In this document: positions 8,928 to 18,500 of the stretch, piece after piece
How positions within the stretch are numbered: position 1 is the stretch's first letter
Layout of the letters: every line of letters begins with the position of its first letter
From: Shewanella surugensis
GTDB lineage: Bacteria; Pseudomonadota; Gammaproteobacteria; Enterobacterales; Shewanellaceae
Direction: 5' to 3'
NCBI RefSeq assembly: GCF_023284005.1
Contig: NZ_JAKIKS010000033.1
Span: forward strand, 1-45,350
Length of the DNA: 45,350 bases
The notes under the pieces: model-generated
The model's database searches: none
What the model saw: only the letters and a program-made list of their open reading frames with translations
What the model was told of the DNA's origin: nothing
Position numbers and translations under genes: made by a program

Positions 8928-10079
8928 CTAATCGAGCGATTTCTTAAAGCGGATCGACGCCACAATCAAACCTAAAATAGTAAATCCCAGCAACCACAAA
9001 CTGTCATTCATCATCCCCATTACATTCGCATCTCGAAGCACTACCCCCCGTATTAATCGCATGAAATGGGTTGCAGGTAATACTTCAGCAATCCACTGCG
9101 CCGCCACAGGCATGCCTTCATAAGGAAACATGAAACCGGATAGTAAAATAGAAGGTAACATCAGGAAAAAAGTCAGTTGCATCGCCTGCATCTGTGTTTT
9201 CGCTATTGTCGATAAAATTAATCCCAACACTAAGCTGGCCGCAATAAACAATAAAGTCACCAGTAATAACTGCCACAGACTCCCATTAATCGGCACATTA
9301 AAGAACAAATGCCCCGCCCCAATAATAATACCCATTTGCACCAGTCCGACAAAAATATAAGGAATGATTTTGCCTATCATTAATTCAATAGAGCGAATGG
9401 GGGTGGTGATCAATAATTCTAAGTTACCTTTCTCTTGTTCTCGCACAATCGAAATAGAGGTAAACATGATCATAGTCATGGTTAAAATAATGCCAACGAT
9501 ACCGGGGACAATATTCACCGCAGAGCGCTGCTCTGGATTATAAAATTGCACCACTTCAAAGGTTGCTGCCGTTTGATTTTTGGGGTAATCCGTCAAATTA
9601 ATCATCGGCATATTTCGCAACTGTTTAATCGTACTGGCGATGGTTGTATCTGAGCCATCAACAATCCATTGCCCTATGGGTCGATTTAATGAATACTCAA
9701 ATTGCGGCGTTTCCCCCTGCTGCGATGCAGCCACTAATTTTTTTGCATAACGATTTGTCACATCGCTAGGAATGATTAATGCCGCGCGCACCTTACCATC
9801 AGTAATGGCTTGCATGGCTTCTTCAGGTGTAAAGTAACTTTCAGTGAAATTGACGACTTGTGTCGCTGACACTGAATCAATCAATAAGTGTGAAAATGCC
9901 GTACTGGCTTGATCAACGATGGCAACAGGAATATCCCTGACCGTCGTATTAATCGCATAGCCAAACAACAACAACTGGACTAAAGGCAGCATCACCACCA
10001 TACCAAAGGTGACGCGATCGCGCATAAGCTCAATACACTCTTTATAAGTCACCGCTGTAATACGGTTAAGCATTTTCAT
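8928..10079 (-). CDS. ABC-2 type transporter permease
   Basis: 383 residues from the ATG at 10079, which overlaps the stop of the ATPase gene as ATGA and has GGAGGGG before it; an upstream ATG at 10100 is less well placed. An N-terminal membrane helix (about 23-42) is followed by a large periplasmic domain (to about 165) and then five helices in the C-terminal half, the ABC2_membrane_3 layout of YhhJ/YbhR-type permeases. It forms the membrane part of an exporter with the ATPase (10076-11005) and HlyD protein (11002-11976). Homologous E. coli systems export drugs or cations, but the substrate cannot be told from sequence. Only one permease gene is present, so a homodimer is likely. Confidence 0.9.
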   Translation of the reverse strand: MKMLNRITAVTYKECIELMRDRVTFGMVVMLPLVQLLLFGYAINTTVRDIPVAIVDQASTAFSHLLIDSVSATQVVNFTESYFTPEEAMQAITDGKVRAALIIPSDVTNRYAKKLVAASQQGETPQFEYSLNRPIGQWIVDGSDTTIASTIKQLRNMPMINLTDYPKNQTAATFEVVQFYNPEQRSAVNIVPGIVGIILTMTMIMFTSISIVREQEKGNLELLITTPIRSIELMIGKIIPYIFVGLVQMGIIIGAGHLFFNVPINGSLWQLLLVTLLFIAASLVLGLILSTIAKTQMQAMQLTFFLMLPSILLSGFMFPYEGMPVAAQWIAEVLPATHFMRLIRGVVLRDANVMGMMNDSLWLLGFTILGLIVASIRFKKSLD

Positions 10080-11005
10080 TGGCGCCCCTCCCCAGTGCAA
10101 TTCACAAACACATCTTCTAAACTGGGGCGAACCAATTTAATATCCCGAGTATTCATCTGCTCTGGCACTTGCGCCCTTAACCAAGCTATCGGCTCTGTAA
10201 TTAAATCCTTAATTAACACCCGCAAATGCACCCCTTGTTGTGCAACCGAAATAACCGAATCGAGCTGAGTTAACACCTCTTTCAATTGCCTTAATCCTTC
10301 GCCTCCCACTTCAACCACTTTCGCCCCCATATCTTGCATTAATTGCTGCGGGGTACCATCAGCGCGTAAACAACCTGCCTCTAAAATAGCCAAAGAATGA
10401 CAACGCTCCGCTTCATCCATATAGTGAGTGGAGACTAAAATGGTCGAGCCCGTATCACAAATATCAAATAACCTTTCCCAGAATTCCCGTCTATTTTGAG
10501 GATCGACTGCTGAGGTGGGCTCATCAAGAAACAATAACTCTGGTTTATGTAACGTCGCGGCCGCGAGGGCAAGTCGCTGCTTTTGCCCGCCACTGAGACT
10601 ACCCGCACGTTGTTTTCTGCGCTTATCTAATTCATAAACGCTGAGTAACTCTTCAATTCGCTTTCTTTGTGCATGCCTATCAAGACCAAAAACTTGCGCA
10701 ATAAAACGTAGATTCTCTTCGATGCTCAACTGTTCATATAACGAAAACTTTTGTGTCATATAGCCAATTCGCAATCGTAATGCCTCCACTTGTTTAGGCA
10801 AGTCTAAATCGAGTACATTCACGCTGCCTTGTGTAGGGGTCAACAACCCTGTTAACAGTCGAATACTGGTGGACTTACCACAGCCATTAGGTCCTAAAAA
10901 CCCATATATTTTTCCGCGAGGAACATTGATATTTAAGTTATCAACGGCTGTAAAGTCACCAAATTTTCGTGTTAATCCTTTCGCTTGAATCGCATATTCA
11001 CTCAT
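10076..11005 (-). CDS. ABC transporter ATP-binding protein
   Basis: 309 residues, cytoplasmic. Walker A GPNGCGKST (38-46), signature LSGGQ (137-141), Walker B LLFLDE (157-162) and the following D-loop are intact; the switch histidine lies in 'VSTHYMDEA'. The C-terminal 80 residues form the extra domain common in ABC-2 exporters of the CcmA/DrrA type. Unlike E. coli YbhF or RbbA it holds only one nucleotide-binding domain. Its ATG overlaps the HlyD stop (11002-11005) and its TGA overlaps the permease ATG, both as ATGA, so the three genes are translationally coupled. Confidence 0.95.
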   Translation of the reverse strand: MSEYAIQAKGLTRKFGDFTAVDNLNINVPRGKIYGFLGPNGCGKSTSIRLLTGLLTPTQGSVNVLDLDLPKQVEALRLRIGYMTQKFSLYEQLSIEENLRFIAQVFGLDRHAQRKRIEELLSVYELDKRRKQRAGSLSGGQKQRLALAAATLHKPELLFLDEPTSAVDPQNRREFWERLFDICDTGSTILVSTHYMDEAERCHSLAILEAGCLRADGTPQQLMQDMGAKVVEVGGEGLRQLKEVLTQLDSVISVAQQGVHLRVLIKDLITEPIAWLRAQVPEQMNTRDIKLVRPSLEDVFVNCTGEGRQ

Positions 11006-11976
11006 GGCATCACCACCTGTGCAGGCAGACCACTCGGTAAGTCATTCGCCGAATCAGGTAAATCAACATCCGCTAAATAAACCAATCGACTGCGCTCTTT
11101 TTCATTTAATGCATAATAAGGTGTATAAGCAGAATCCATTGAAATCCATGAAATCGTCCCTTGAAAAGAGTTCTCAACCCCATCCACCTTCACCGTGACT
11201 TGGCTGCCCACTTTTAATTTTGCGCGATAAGGCTCGGGAATATAAGCCCGCACATAGGGAGTATCTCCACTTAAAATCACCGCCACAGGGGAGTTTTCAG
11301 AGACTCGCTCGCCCAAGTTCCAAGGTAAATTATTTAAAATGCCATCTCTTGTGGCAACCACACTGAGCTGATCATAGGTTATCTTTTCAGCCTCATAAGC
11401 CGCCTTGGCCGCATTTACACTGGCTTCAGCGGAATCTAAATCTTCCGGTCTCGTCCCATTAGTGAGCTTTAATAGTGCTTCTCTAGCATTATTTCGGCTC
11501 GCTTCACTGGTTTTTTGATTTGCCACATCTTGGTCGTATTGTGCCTTAGAGGTTAAATTAGATGCTAATAGATCTTTTGTTCTCGCGAGCGTTTTCTCTG
11601 CAAAGACTAAACTTGCCTCAGCATCATTTAACGTTGCTTGGGCTGCAGCAATATCTTCTTTTCTAGCACCATTTTGCAATTTGATAAGATTAGCTTCTTG
11701 TTCAGCCACATCGGCAAGGGTTTTATCCACAATTGCTTTTTGACGTAAGTTATAAAGCTGGACAAGTAAATCTCCCTTTTTAACACGATCTCCCTTTTTA
11801 AAAGGTAATGCTGTCACAATTTCATTAGCCGTCGCCGTTAGCGCCACACGCTCTCTGATAAGGGAACCTAATGCCACATTACCATCACGCTTCTGCCCAC
11901 AGCTGGCCAAAAACACTATCCCAAAAACCACACAAACGTAACGTAACATACCAATCTTACATTTAAACTGGTGCAT
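11002..11976 (-). CDS. HlyD-family membrane-fusion lipoprotein of the ABC exporter
   Basis: 324 residues from the ATG at 11976, preceded by GGGGAAGG; an upstream in-frame ATG at 11997 exists but lacks a site. A signal sequence ends in the lipobox LASC with C26, so the protein is probably a lipoprotein. The first lipoyl half (about 45-70, 'FKKGDRVKKGDLLVQLY') is followed by two long coiled-coil helices (about 75-195) containing the duplicated 'NGARKEDI' and 'NGTRPEDL' turns, then the second lipoyl half and a beta-barrel. This is the periplasmic adaptor that links the ABC pump to an outer-membrane channel. No TolC-like gene is adjacent, so a shared channel is presumed. Confidence 0.9.
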   Translation of the reverse strand: MHQFKCKIGMLRYVCVVFGIVFLASCGQKRDGNVALGSLIRERVALTATANEIVTALPFKKGDRVKKGDLLVQLYNLRQKAIVDKTLADVAEQEANLIKLQNGARKEDIAAAQATLNDAEASLVFAEKTLARTKDLLASNLTSKAQYDQDVANQKTSEASRNNAREALLKLTNGTRPEDLDSAEASVNAAKAAYEAEKITYDQLSVVATRDGILNNLPWNLGERVSENSPVAVILSGDTPYVRAYIPEPYRAKLKVGSQVTVKVDGVENSFQGTISWISMDSAYTPYYALNEKERSRLVYLADVDLPDSANDLPSGLPAQVVMP

Positions 11977-12277
11977 TTTACCTTCCCCTTCAATCACTCA
12001 AGCATTATCACGTTATTAAACTTTCATCTATTTAAATTTAGGACAATTATTCATTTATGGCATATTCGATGTGGCACAAAAGCCATTATGTCCAGTGAAG
12101 AATATAGAGCCTCAATAACCGACATTTTTAAAAGTATAAAACAACATCTCATTTTGAGTTGAGAATATAGGCGTAAAAAAACTTTATTGCAAGCCATAAC
12201 CTGCAATAAGAGCGATCAATATTCAACCATCCATTAGAGAAACAAGCTAACGAGAACAAAAAACAAAAGAAGATAAT

Positions 12278-12373
12278 ATGATCTGGACTCTATTTAATCA
12301 GCACCGTTTAATCCCACTACTTTGCCTTTATCTTTATCTTTATCTTTATCTTTATCTTTATTGTAATTTATAG
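12278..12373 (+). CDS. Possible 31-residue peptide with a Leu-Tyr repeat
   Basis: An ATG at 12278 opens a 31-codon frame ending TAG. The middle of the peptide is six Leu-Tyr pairs encoded by the hexanucleotide array; the start is MIWTLFNQH. Only a weak purine stretch (AGAAGA) lies before the ATG. The peptide would be hydrophobic. It may be no more than a chance frame over a microsatellite. A gain or loss of units would not shift the frame. Confidence 0.2.
   Translation: MIWTLFNQHRLIPLLCLYLYLYLYLYLYCNL
12326..12361 (+). repeat. Hexanucleotide microsatellite (CTTTAT)6
   Basis: Six perfect tandem copies of CTTTAT, 36 bases in all. Such arrays are rare in bacterial chromosomes and change length by slippage. 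It lies in a non-coding region about 750 bases before the TetR gene. Confidence 0.95.
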
Positions 12374-12591
12374 CAATAACAGTCTATTACAATATTAACC
12401 CACCTTAATATCGACAATAATGTTGGCACTCAGCAGGAGGTGAGGAGATAGACTCACCCGATGTTCCATAATGGTATGATTTATAAATGATAAAAAGTAA
12501 ATCTGACACTCATTATCCCGAGTTCAGGTTAATATATCCCAAGCCACTTGAAGATGCAGGATCCCGCTAGCATTAAAACGCTTTTAGGCAA

Positions 12592-12734
12592 GGTCGTTAA
12601 TTGCTCCTGCATGAATGACATTCCCGTCATCTGATGTTTAGGTCTTTGTGGTTCCAGACAACAATAGGACATTTCCTCTATCCATATAGGTCAGATGACA
12701 AATGTCGTGATCGCATGGATGTGAGTGAACGACC
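12592..12734. repeat. Long imperfect inverted repeat, MITE- or REP-like
   Basis: The left arm (12592-12634) begins GGTCGTT and ends GTCATCTGA; the right arm (12691-12734) begins TCAGATGAC and ends AACGACC. The two ends of the arms pair exactly and the middle pairs partly, around a 56-base loop. The DNA just outside (12530-12560, 'CCCAAGCCACTTGAAGATGC') looks to me like dispersed repeats of Shewanella genomes, but I could not check this. It codes for nothing evident. Confidence 0.55.
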
Positions 12735-13034
12735 ATGACGGTCTTCTTGAGTTGATGACTTAGTGATCCTAAGTCGATACTGAATAACGCAGGATAAACG
12801 TGTTTCCTCTTTATTTATAAGAGTCAACCCCTTGGGAACCAATAAAAACACCGACACCGACATCGGCATGCACATATTAAAAGGCAATAAGCATTAATAC
12901 AATAACGCGCCTTGAATGACGCATTTTTACGGACTCTGAAAACATGCATATTCAATGGATTTAACTATCAATAGAAATAAGATAAATTGAGGTAATATAT
13001 CCCTTTTTGTCTCATTTTATTATAAAATAGCTAA

Positions 13035-13069
13035 ATCACTTATCACGATAACATAACAATATAAGTGAT
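13035..13069. promoter_or_regulatory. Inverted repeat before the TetR gene
   Basis: ATCACTTAT (13035-13043) and ATAAGTGAT (13061-13069) are perfect complements 17 bases apart, 44 bases before the ATG of the TetR-family gene. TetR proteins usually repress their own promoters through such dyads, so an operator is possible; the long spacer is a weak point. Confidence 0.3.
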
Positions 13070-13112
13070 GAATATCATGATAATAAACACCAACAGTTAA
13101 GCAGAAACCCTC

Positions 13113-13682
13113 ATGCCTAAAAAAATTAACCAATCCGATATCTTTACTGCGACCGTCAATGTCTATTCCCAACAAGGGTATATCAACACTTCGATGAGTG
13201 AAATAGCAAAGCGAGTGTCCATTAATGAAACCACCTTGTTCAGGCGTTTTGGTTCAAAATCGGACTTAATCACTCAAGCTTTAACCGATCTTTTAGCAAA
13301 ATCAGAGATAGGACAAGTGATTTTTTCAGGAAGACTAGAAGATGATCTTTATAATATTGTGATTGCTTATAAGAAAAGCAATGCCTTATTTGGCGCCGCG
13401 GTACTTAACTTGATGACTGAGCTCCCCAGGCATAAAGAACTGCGGCCAGCCGCTGCTATACTCAATAAAAACACAGCCCGTATTACGGGCATATTGCAAC
13501 AATATCAACAAACGGGTGAACTGGTCTCAGGAGAGTTGATGATCTTACTGAGCCAGCTTATTGCCCCCTTAATGGTGCAAGCCACTTTTGAACGTTCACT
13601 TGGACTCTCTTTCGATCATATTTTCGATGCAAAAGCGCATGTCGACACATTTCTTCATGGGCATATTGGGCATAAACAATAA
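13113..13682 (+). CDS. TetR/AcrR-family transcriptional regulator
   Basis: 189 residues. The N-terminal 50 residues match the TetR DNA-binding domain: a first helix 'DIFTATVNVYSQQGY', then the helix-turn-helix 'TSMSEIAKRVSINETTLFRRFGSKSDLI' region (about 28-55). The remaining 130 residues are helical and unlike any ligand-binding domain I can name. The gene is divergent from the HlyD-ABC exporter operon but about 1.1 kb away, so control of that exporter is possible yet unproven. In E. coli the TetR protein CecR controls a comparable ABC exporter. Confidence 0.88.
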   Translation: MPKKINQSDIFTATVNVYSQQGYINTSMSEIAKRVSINETTLFRRFGSKSDLITQALTDLLAKSEIGQVIFSGRLEDDLYNIVIAYKKSNALFGAAVLNLMTELPRHKELRPAAAILNKNTARITGILQQYQQTGELVSGELMILLSQLIAPLMVQATFERSLGLSFDHIFDAKAHVDTFLHGHIGHKQ

Positions 13683-13804
13683 ACCAACCCATTTTAAGAA
13701 GATTGGGATCAGAATAAAACAACAAATCATCTGGCCGATGAGAGAAAATACAGCCTAACCCTTTCAATCAAAAAGATAAATTATCAATAAAACAAAAAAG
13801 GGTT

Positions 13805-14344
13805 CTATGCTGCAACCACTTGCACTTGCTCCCTGATCAGTAACGGGATCAGCCGATCATGCATCACTTTTATGGTCTCAAATTGCTTTAACGTTTTTTT
13901 ATCCGATAATAAACAGCTTTCTGAAAGTAACATCACTAAAGAAGCCTGAAAACCTGATTCAATCACTAAAACAGTGACTTGATCATTGCGCGTTTGTAAA
14001 TGAAATAACTTTCCTGTCTCACTAAAAACACAAAAGTCAGACACAGAGAAATACCAAGATTTAGGCATCTCAGGTTTCAATAAAAAGTGAGCTGCAGTGG
14101 CGTTTAACGCCATCTGTACAATATAGGCATCATCGCAAGACAATGCTCTACTCAAACGATCGAGTACCTGAATATAAAACTTAGCATGTTCGACACTAAA
14201 TGTCAGTGATGCTAGCGCATCGGGGATTAAGACTTTTGGTGTATATGGCGTTAAAAATTCCATTTCATCGCCTAACGAAATACTTAATACATTGTAACTA
14301 TCGTTATACACCCATTGCCATTCCTTGTTTGGCATTAACAACAT
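13805..14344 (-). CDS. zapC: Cell division protein ZapC
   Basis: 179 residues, close to the E. coli ZapC length. The N-terminus (NKEWQWVYND), the central 'LKPEMPKSWYFSV' block and the C-terminal 'VMHDRLIPL' match ZapC. ZapC is a cytoplasmic protein that binds FtsZ and promotes bundling of its filaments at the division ring. It follows pyrD on the same strand, the order known from enteric bacteria. The start is uncertain by three codons: the ATG at 14344 stands very close to AGAGG, and the ATG at 14335 is 11 bases from it. Confidence 0.9.
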   Translation of the reverse strand: MLLMPNKEWQWVYNDSYNVLSISLGDEMEFLTPYTPKVLIPDALASLTFSVEHAKFYIQVLDRLSRALSCDDAYIVQMALNATAAHFLLKPEMPKSWYFSVSDFCVFSETGKLFHLQTRNDQVTVLVIESGFQASLVMLLSESCLLSDKKTLKQFETIKVMHDRLIPLLIREQVQVVAA

Positions 14345-14508
14345 AACCTCTACCTATCATAGTCATACAAGGTGATAATAGTTGATATTTTCACCTATAT
14401 CAAAGTTAATTTATATCCTTATAAACAAAACATCGAAATAAGATCTACATTATGTCCCATAAGATAAAGAAATCTTATTTCAAATACAACTATAAATTGA
14501 ATAACCTG

Positions 14509-15528
14509 TTATTTAATACTATAAGCATCCATAATGCGTTTTATTAATTGAGGACCTTGGTAAATAAATCCAGAATAAATTTGAATTAAACTCGCCCCGG
14601 CATCAAATTTATCCCGCGCATCAATCGCCGTAGTAATTCCCCCAACGGCAATGATTGGCACTTTGCCATCAACACAATCTGATAGCTGCTGCACCACTGA
14701 AGTCGATAAATGATTGAGTGGCTGACCACTTAAGCCTCCCGCTTCATTCCCAAACGGTAAATGCTTGACTGCTTCTCGCTCTAACGTCGAGTTGGTGGCA
14801 ATAATGCCATCAAATTGACTATTAATCACCGACGTTGCGATGTCTTTGATTTCATCCATGGATAAATCAGGGGCAATTTTTAATGCCAGCGGCACATATT
14901 TTCCGTGTTTTTGTGTCAACTCGGCCTGCTTATCTTTAAGACTCAATAACAGCTCATCGAGTAAGGCGCCATATTGTAAACTTCTCAGCCCAGGTGTATT
15001 GGGTGATGAGATATTTACCGTAATATAAGCAGCATAAGGATAAACTTTATCCATACAGATTAAATAATCATCTTTACCTTGCTCAACGGGCGTATCTTTA
15101 TTCTTACCAATATTGACACCAACCAAAGCGTTCGACTGCATTAACTTTAAATTATTGACAAGATAATCGACCCCTTTATTATTAAACCCCATACGATTAA
15201 TAATCGCTTGAGCCTTCTCAAGCCTAAACAATCGCGGTCTAGGGTTACCAAACTGCGCTTTGGGAGTCACTGTGCCCACTTCCACAAATCCAAAACCCAT
15301 GGCATGAAAGGCATCAATGCACTCACCATTTTTATCTAAACCTGCTGCCAAGCCAACAGGATTGGGAAAAGTAATCCCCATCACCGTCACAGGGGCAGAT
15401 TTGACCTTTTGTGCATAAAGTCCATTAAAAGGAGAATGTGCCGTTAACTTTAAACTACAAAGTGCAAGCTCATGCGCGCGCTCTGCATCCATTTTAAACA
15501 TGAACTTTTGTGCAATTTTATAAAACAT
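14509..15528 (-). CDS. pyrD: Dihydroorotate dehydrogenase, quinone type
   Basis: 339 residues, class 2. Oxidises dihydroorotate to orotate in pyrimidine synthesis and passes electrons to quinones at the inner membrane. The N-terminal helix '[23 protein letters not shown]' region is the membrane-associated extension of class 2 enzymes. The catalytic base is Ser175 within 'NISSPNTPG', the same number as in E. coli. FMN-binding loops 'AAGLDKNGE' and 'VGGITT' are intact. I place the start at 15528, where GAGGAAAGC precedes ATG; a longer frame to 15561 would run into the terminator of the upstream gene. Followed by zapC. Confidence 0.97.
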   Translation of the reverse strand: MFYKIAQKFMFKMDAERAHELALCSLKLTAHSPFNGLYAQKVKSAPVTVMGITFPNPVGLAAGLDKNGECIDAFHAMGFGFVEVGTVTPKAQFGNPRPRLFRLEKAQAIINRMGFNNKGVDYLVNNLKLMQSNALVGVNIGKNKDTPVEQGKDDYLICMDKVYPYAAYITVNISSPNTPGLRSLQYGALLDELLLSLKDKQAELTQKHGKYVPLALKIAPDLSMDEIKDIATSVINSQFDGIIATNSTLEREAVKHLPFGNEAGGLSGQPLNHLSTSVVQQLSDCVDGKVPIIAVGGITTAIDARDKFDAGASLIQIYSGFIYQGPQLIKRIMDAYSIK

Positions 15529-15544
15529 GCTTTCCTCTAACACT

Positions 15545-15571
15545 AAAAAAAGCCCCAGCAATTGCCAGGGC
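15545..15571 (-). terminator. Terminator of the glutamate dehydrogenase gene
   Basis: On the minus strand an 8-bp GC-rich stem with two G-U pairs (15571-15552, GCCCTGGC-AATT-GCTGGGGC) is followed by seven T residues. It sits between the stop at 15590 and the pyrD start at 15528. Confidence 0.85.
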
Positions 15572-15589
15572 CATTAATAAAATGATGAT

Positions 15590-18500
15590 TTAGGTGTGAC
15601 CTTCACAATGAAGGATGAGTAAATTCAGCTCACGTAATGCAACAGAGAACTTAGCAAACTCATGGCTTTGTGATGTTTTAAAATCAGCCAACATATGGAA
15701 CCATCTTTCCAGTAAACCTTTATGACCTTCAACCCACTCTTCTATCAAAGGCTCTGCCGCTAACTCTTTTGTGCAACTGCGTAGCACAACAGAACAAAGC
15801 GAGCGTTGCTGCCAATCAAGCTCCTCTCTGAAGGCCGCTTTCGCCAATGCTTGCCAGTGGTTACTCACGGGCTGTGCACTGATTTGATCTAAGAACCAAT
15901 GTAAATCAACTTTAGAGCCTAACTTGAAGTACGTTTCGGCCACTAAACTAATTGACTTAGATTCTAAATCGACTATTTGAGCAATATCCAATACTGAAAA
16001 TAAGGTACTGATGTTGGCAACTGACATGGCCAGTTTTTCAGGAACGCCTTCATTCACCAACGCCTCAGCTTCAGACTGAATAGTCTCCACTTCACCTTGC
16101 ACCATATACTGATGAACGGTCTCATTGAGTTCATCAAAGACGGGCTTAAAGAAAGCCACACCTTGTTCAATGCTCATATTGCGGTTACGATGACGTAAGA
16201 ACCAACGACTCGCGCGACGAATATTACGCCTTAATTGATGTAACATTTCACACTGAACTAATGCGGGCATCAAACCATTCAATGCAATGATGTCATTAGT
16301 CATATTACCTAAGCTAAAGACTTCACTGGCTATGGTATAACAGGTCGCCACTTCAGTGATCGTTGCCCCTGTTTCATCCTGCATTCTCTGAACAAAGTTC
16401 AGTCCCATGTCATTGACAAGACCATTCGCCAAAGAAGTGGCAATAATCTCACCTTTCAATGGATGTTGATCCATGTTTACCGTATATTTCGCTTGTAATT
16501 GCTCGGGGAAATACGCAACCAATGCCTGTTTGATGAAAGGATCTTCTGTTATTTCAGGGATTAATAACTGTTCTTTCAATATCATTTTCGCATAAGCCAC
16601 CAACACAGATAGCTCTGGACGCGTCAAAGACAAACCTTTGACTAAGCGATCCGCTAAATCATCTTCTGTAGGCAAGAACTCTAAGGCGCGATCGAGCTTT
16701 CCTTCTTTTTCAAGATAATGAATGAAACGAATTTGTTCTTTAAGATCGTCTCCTCCTGTCACTTGTGTGACCGAAATACTACGAGTTTGGGCTTTGCAAT
16801 CGTCCAATACGATGCGACTGACTTCTTCCGTCATATCCTCAAGCAGGCGATTACGTTGCTTCAGTGTCATCTCACCTTCAGCGACAACCGCATTCAATAA
16901 TATTTTGATATTGACTTCGATATCAGAACAATCTACACCGCCAACATTATCGACAAAGTCAGTATTCATACGGCCACCATTGGCACTATATTCAATACGA
17001 CCCAGCTGAGTACAGCCTAAATTTCCGCCTTCGCCAATGATTTTTGCCTTCACTTCATTACCATTGACACGCAAGTTGTCATTGGCGCGATCACCCACTT
17101 CAGCATGCGATTCACTCGATGCCTTCACATAGGTGCCAATACCGCCATTCCAGAGTAAGTCCACTTCCATTTTCAGTAACTGTTTTAACAGTTCAATTGG
17201 CGTCATGTTGGCTTTTTGTGTGCCCAACATGGTTTTCATTTCACTGGATAAGTGGATCGATTTAGCCGACCGAAGAAAAACCCCACCGCCTTTAGAAATC
17301 AATTCTTTATTATAATCTTCCCAGCTTGAACGCGGTAACACGAATAAACGTTCACGTTCCGCATAACTCTTTTCAACATTAGGATTTGGGTCAATAAAGA
17401 TATGCATATGATTAAAAGCAGCAACCAAGCGTGTATGGGTCGATAACAACATACCGTTACCAAACACATCACCGCCCATATCCCCTACAGCTAAGCAAGT
17501 GAAATCAGTTGTTTGACAATTAACGCCCATTTCACGGAAATGACGCTTAACGGATTCCCAAGCGCCACGAGCCGTGATCCCCATTTTCTTATGGTCATAG
17601 CCATTACTGCCACCGGAGGCAAACGCATCGCCCAGCCAGAAGTCATACTCCTGCGCAATACCATTGGCGATATCAGAGAAGGTTGCGGTCCCTTTATCGG
17701 CAGCGACAACAAGGTAAGCATCATCTTCATCGTGACGCACGACATTATCAGGCGGCACAATTTCACCATTAATAATGTTATCACTGATATCTAATAACCC
17801 ACGGATAAACAACTTATAACAAGCTTGTCCCTCAGCAAAAAAGGCTTCACGACCTCCTTCTGTTGGCAGCTGTTTACAAACAAAGCCCCCTTTCGCGCCC
17901 ACAGGCACAATCACCGTATTCTTCACTTGTTGTGCTTTCACTAAGCCTAAGACTTCTGTACGGAAATCTTCTCGGCGATCCGACCAACGTAATCCACCTC
18001 GGGCCACTTTACCACCACGAAGGTGCACACCTTCAACGCGCGGTGAATAAACAAAAATCTCATATTTGGGCAAAGGACGTGGCATTTCAGGAATTTGCCC
18101 TGGCGCAAATTTGAAAGAAATATAAGGCTTAACATCGCCTTGCTCTGTCACTTGATAGAAATTGGTTCGATTAGTGGCGTTGATCAAGTCAAGGTAGCGA
18201 TGAATAATACGGTCGTCATCCAAGCTGGATACATCATTTAAACGTAAATCAATTTGCTCCACGAACTTATTGACGGTACGTGTTTTCAATTTAGGATTAA
18301 ATTTACGGATATACATTTTAACCAATAAGTCCGCAATTTGAGGATAGCGACTAAAGGTCTCTTCGATATAAGCTTGACTGAAAGTCGAATCAATTTGACG
18401 CATGTACTTCGCATACGCACGTAATACAGACACTTCACGCCCCGTTAACCCTGTTGACAGGACTAAACGGTTAAAACCATCATCTTCAAGCTTTTTATTC

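Larger units (their letters stand above)
11977..13112. other. 1.1-kb non-coding region with repeats
   Basis: Lies between the divergent HlyD and TetR genes. It contains a CTTTAT hexanucleotide array inside a 31-codon frame (12278-12373), a long imperfect hairpin (12592-12734) and a 9-bp inverted repeat before the TetR gene (13035-13069). The open frames seen here (for example 12678-12887 minus) lack ribosome-binding sites and fall inside the hairpin element. I see no RNA gene. Confidence 0.5.

Noticed and set aside
12326..12361. CRISPR-like array
   Set aside because: The units are six bases with no spacers; this is a microsatellite. No other spaced repeats were seen in the window.
12678..12887. 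69-codon minus-strand frame
   Set aside because: It overlaps the MITE-like hairpin, lacks a good ribosome site and resembles no protein.
17491..17794. Frames of 93-97 codons on both strands
   Set aside because: Both are shadows inside the conserved catalytic domain of glutamate dehydrogenase.
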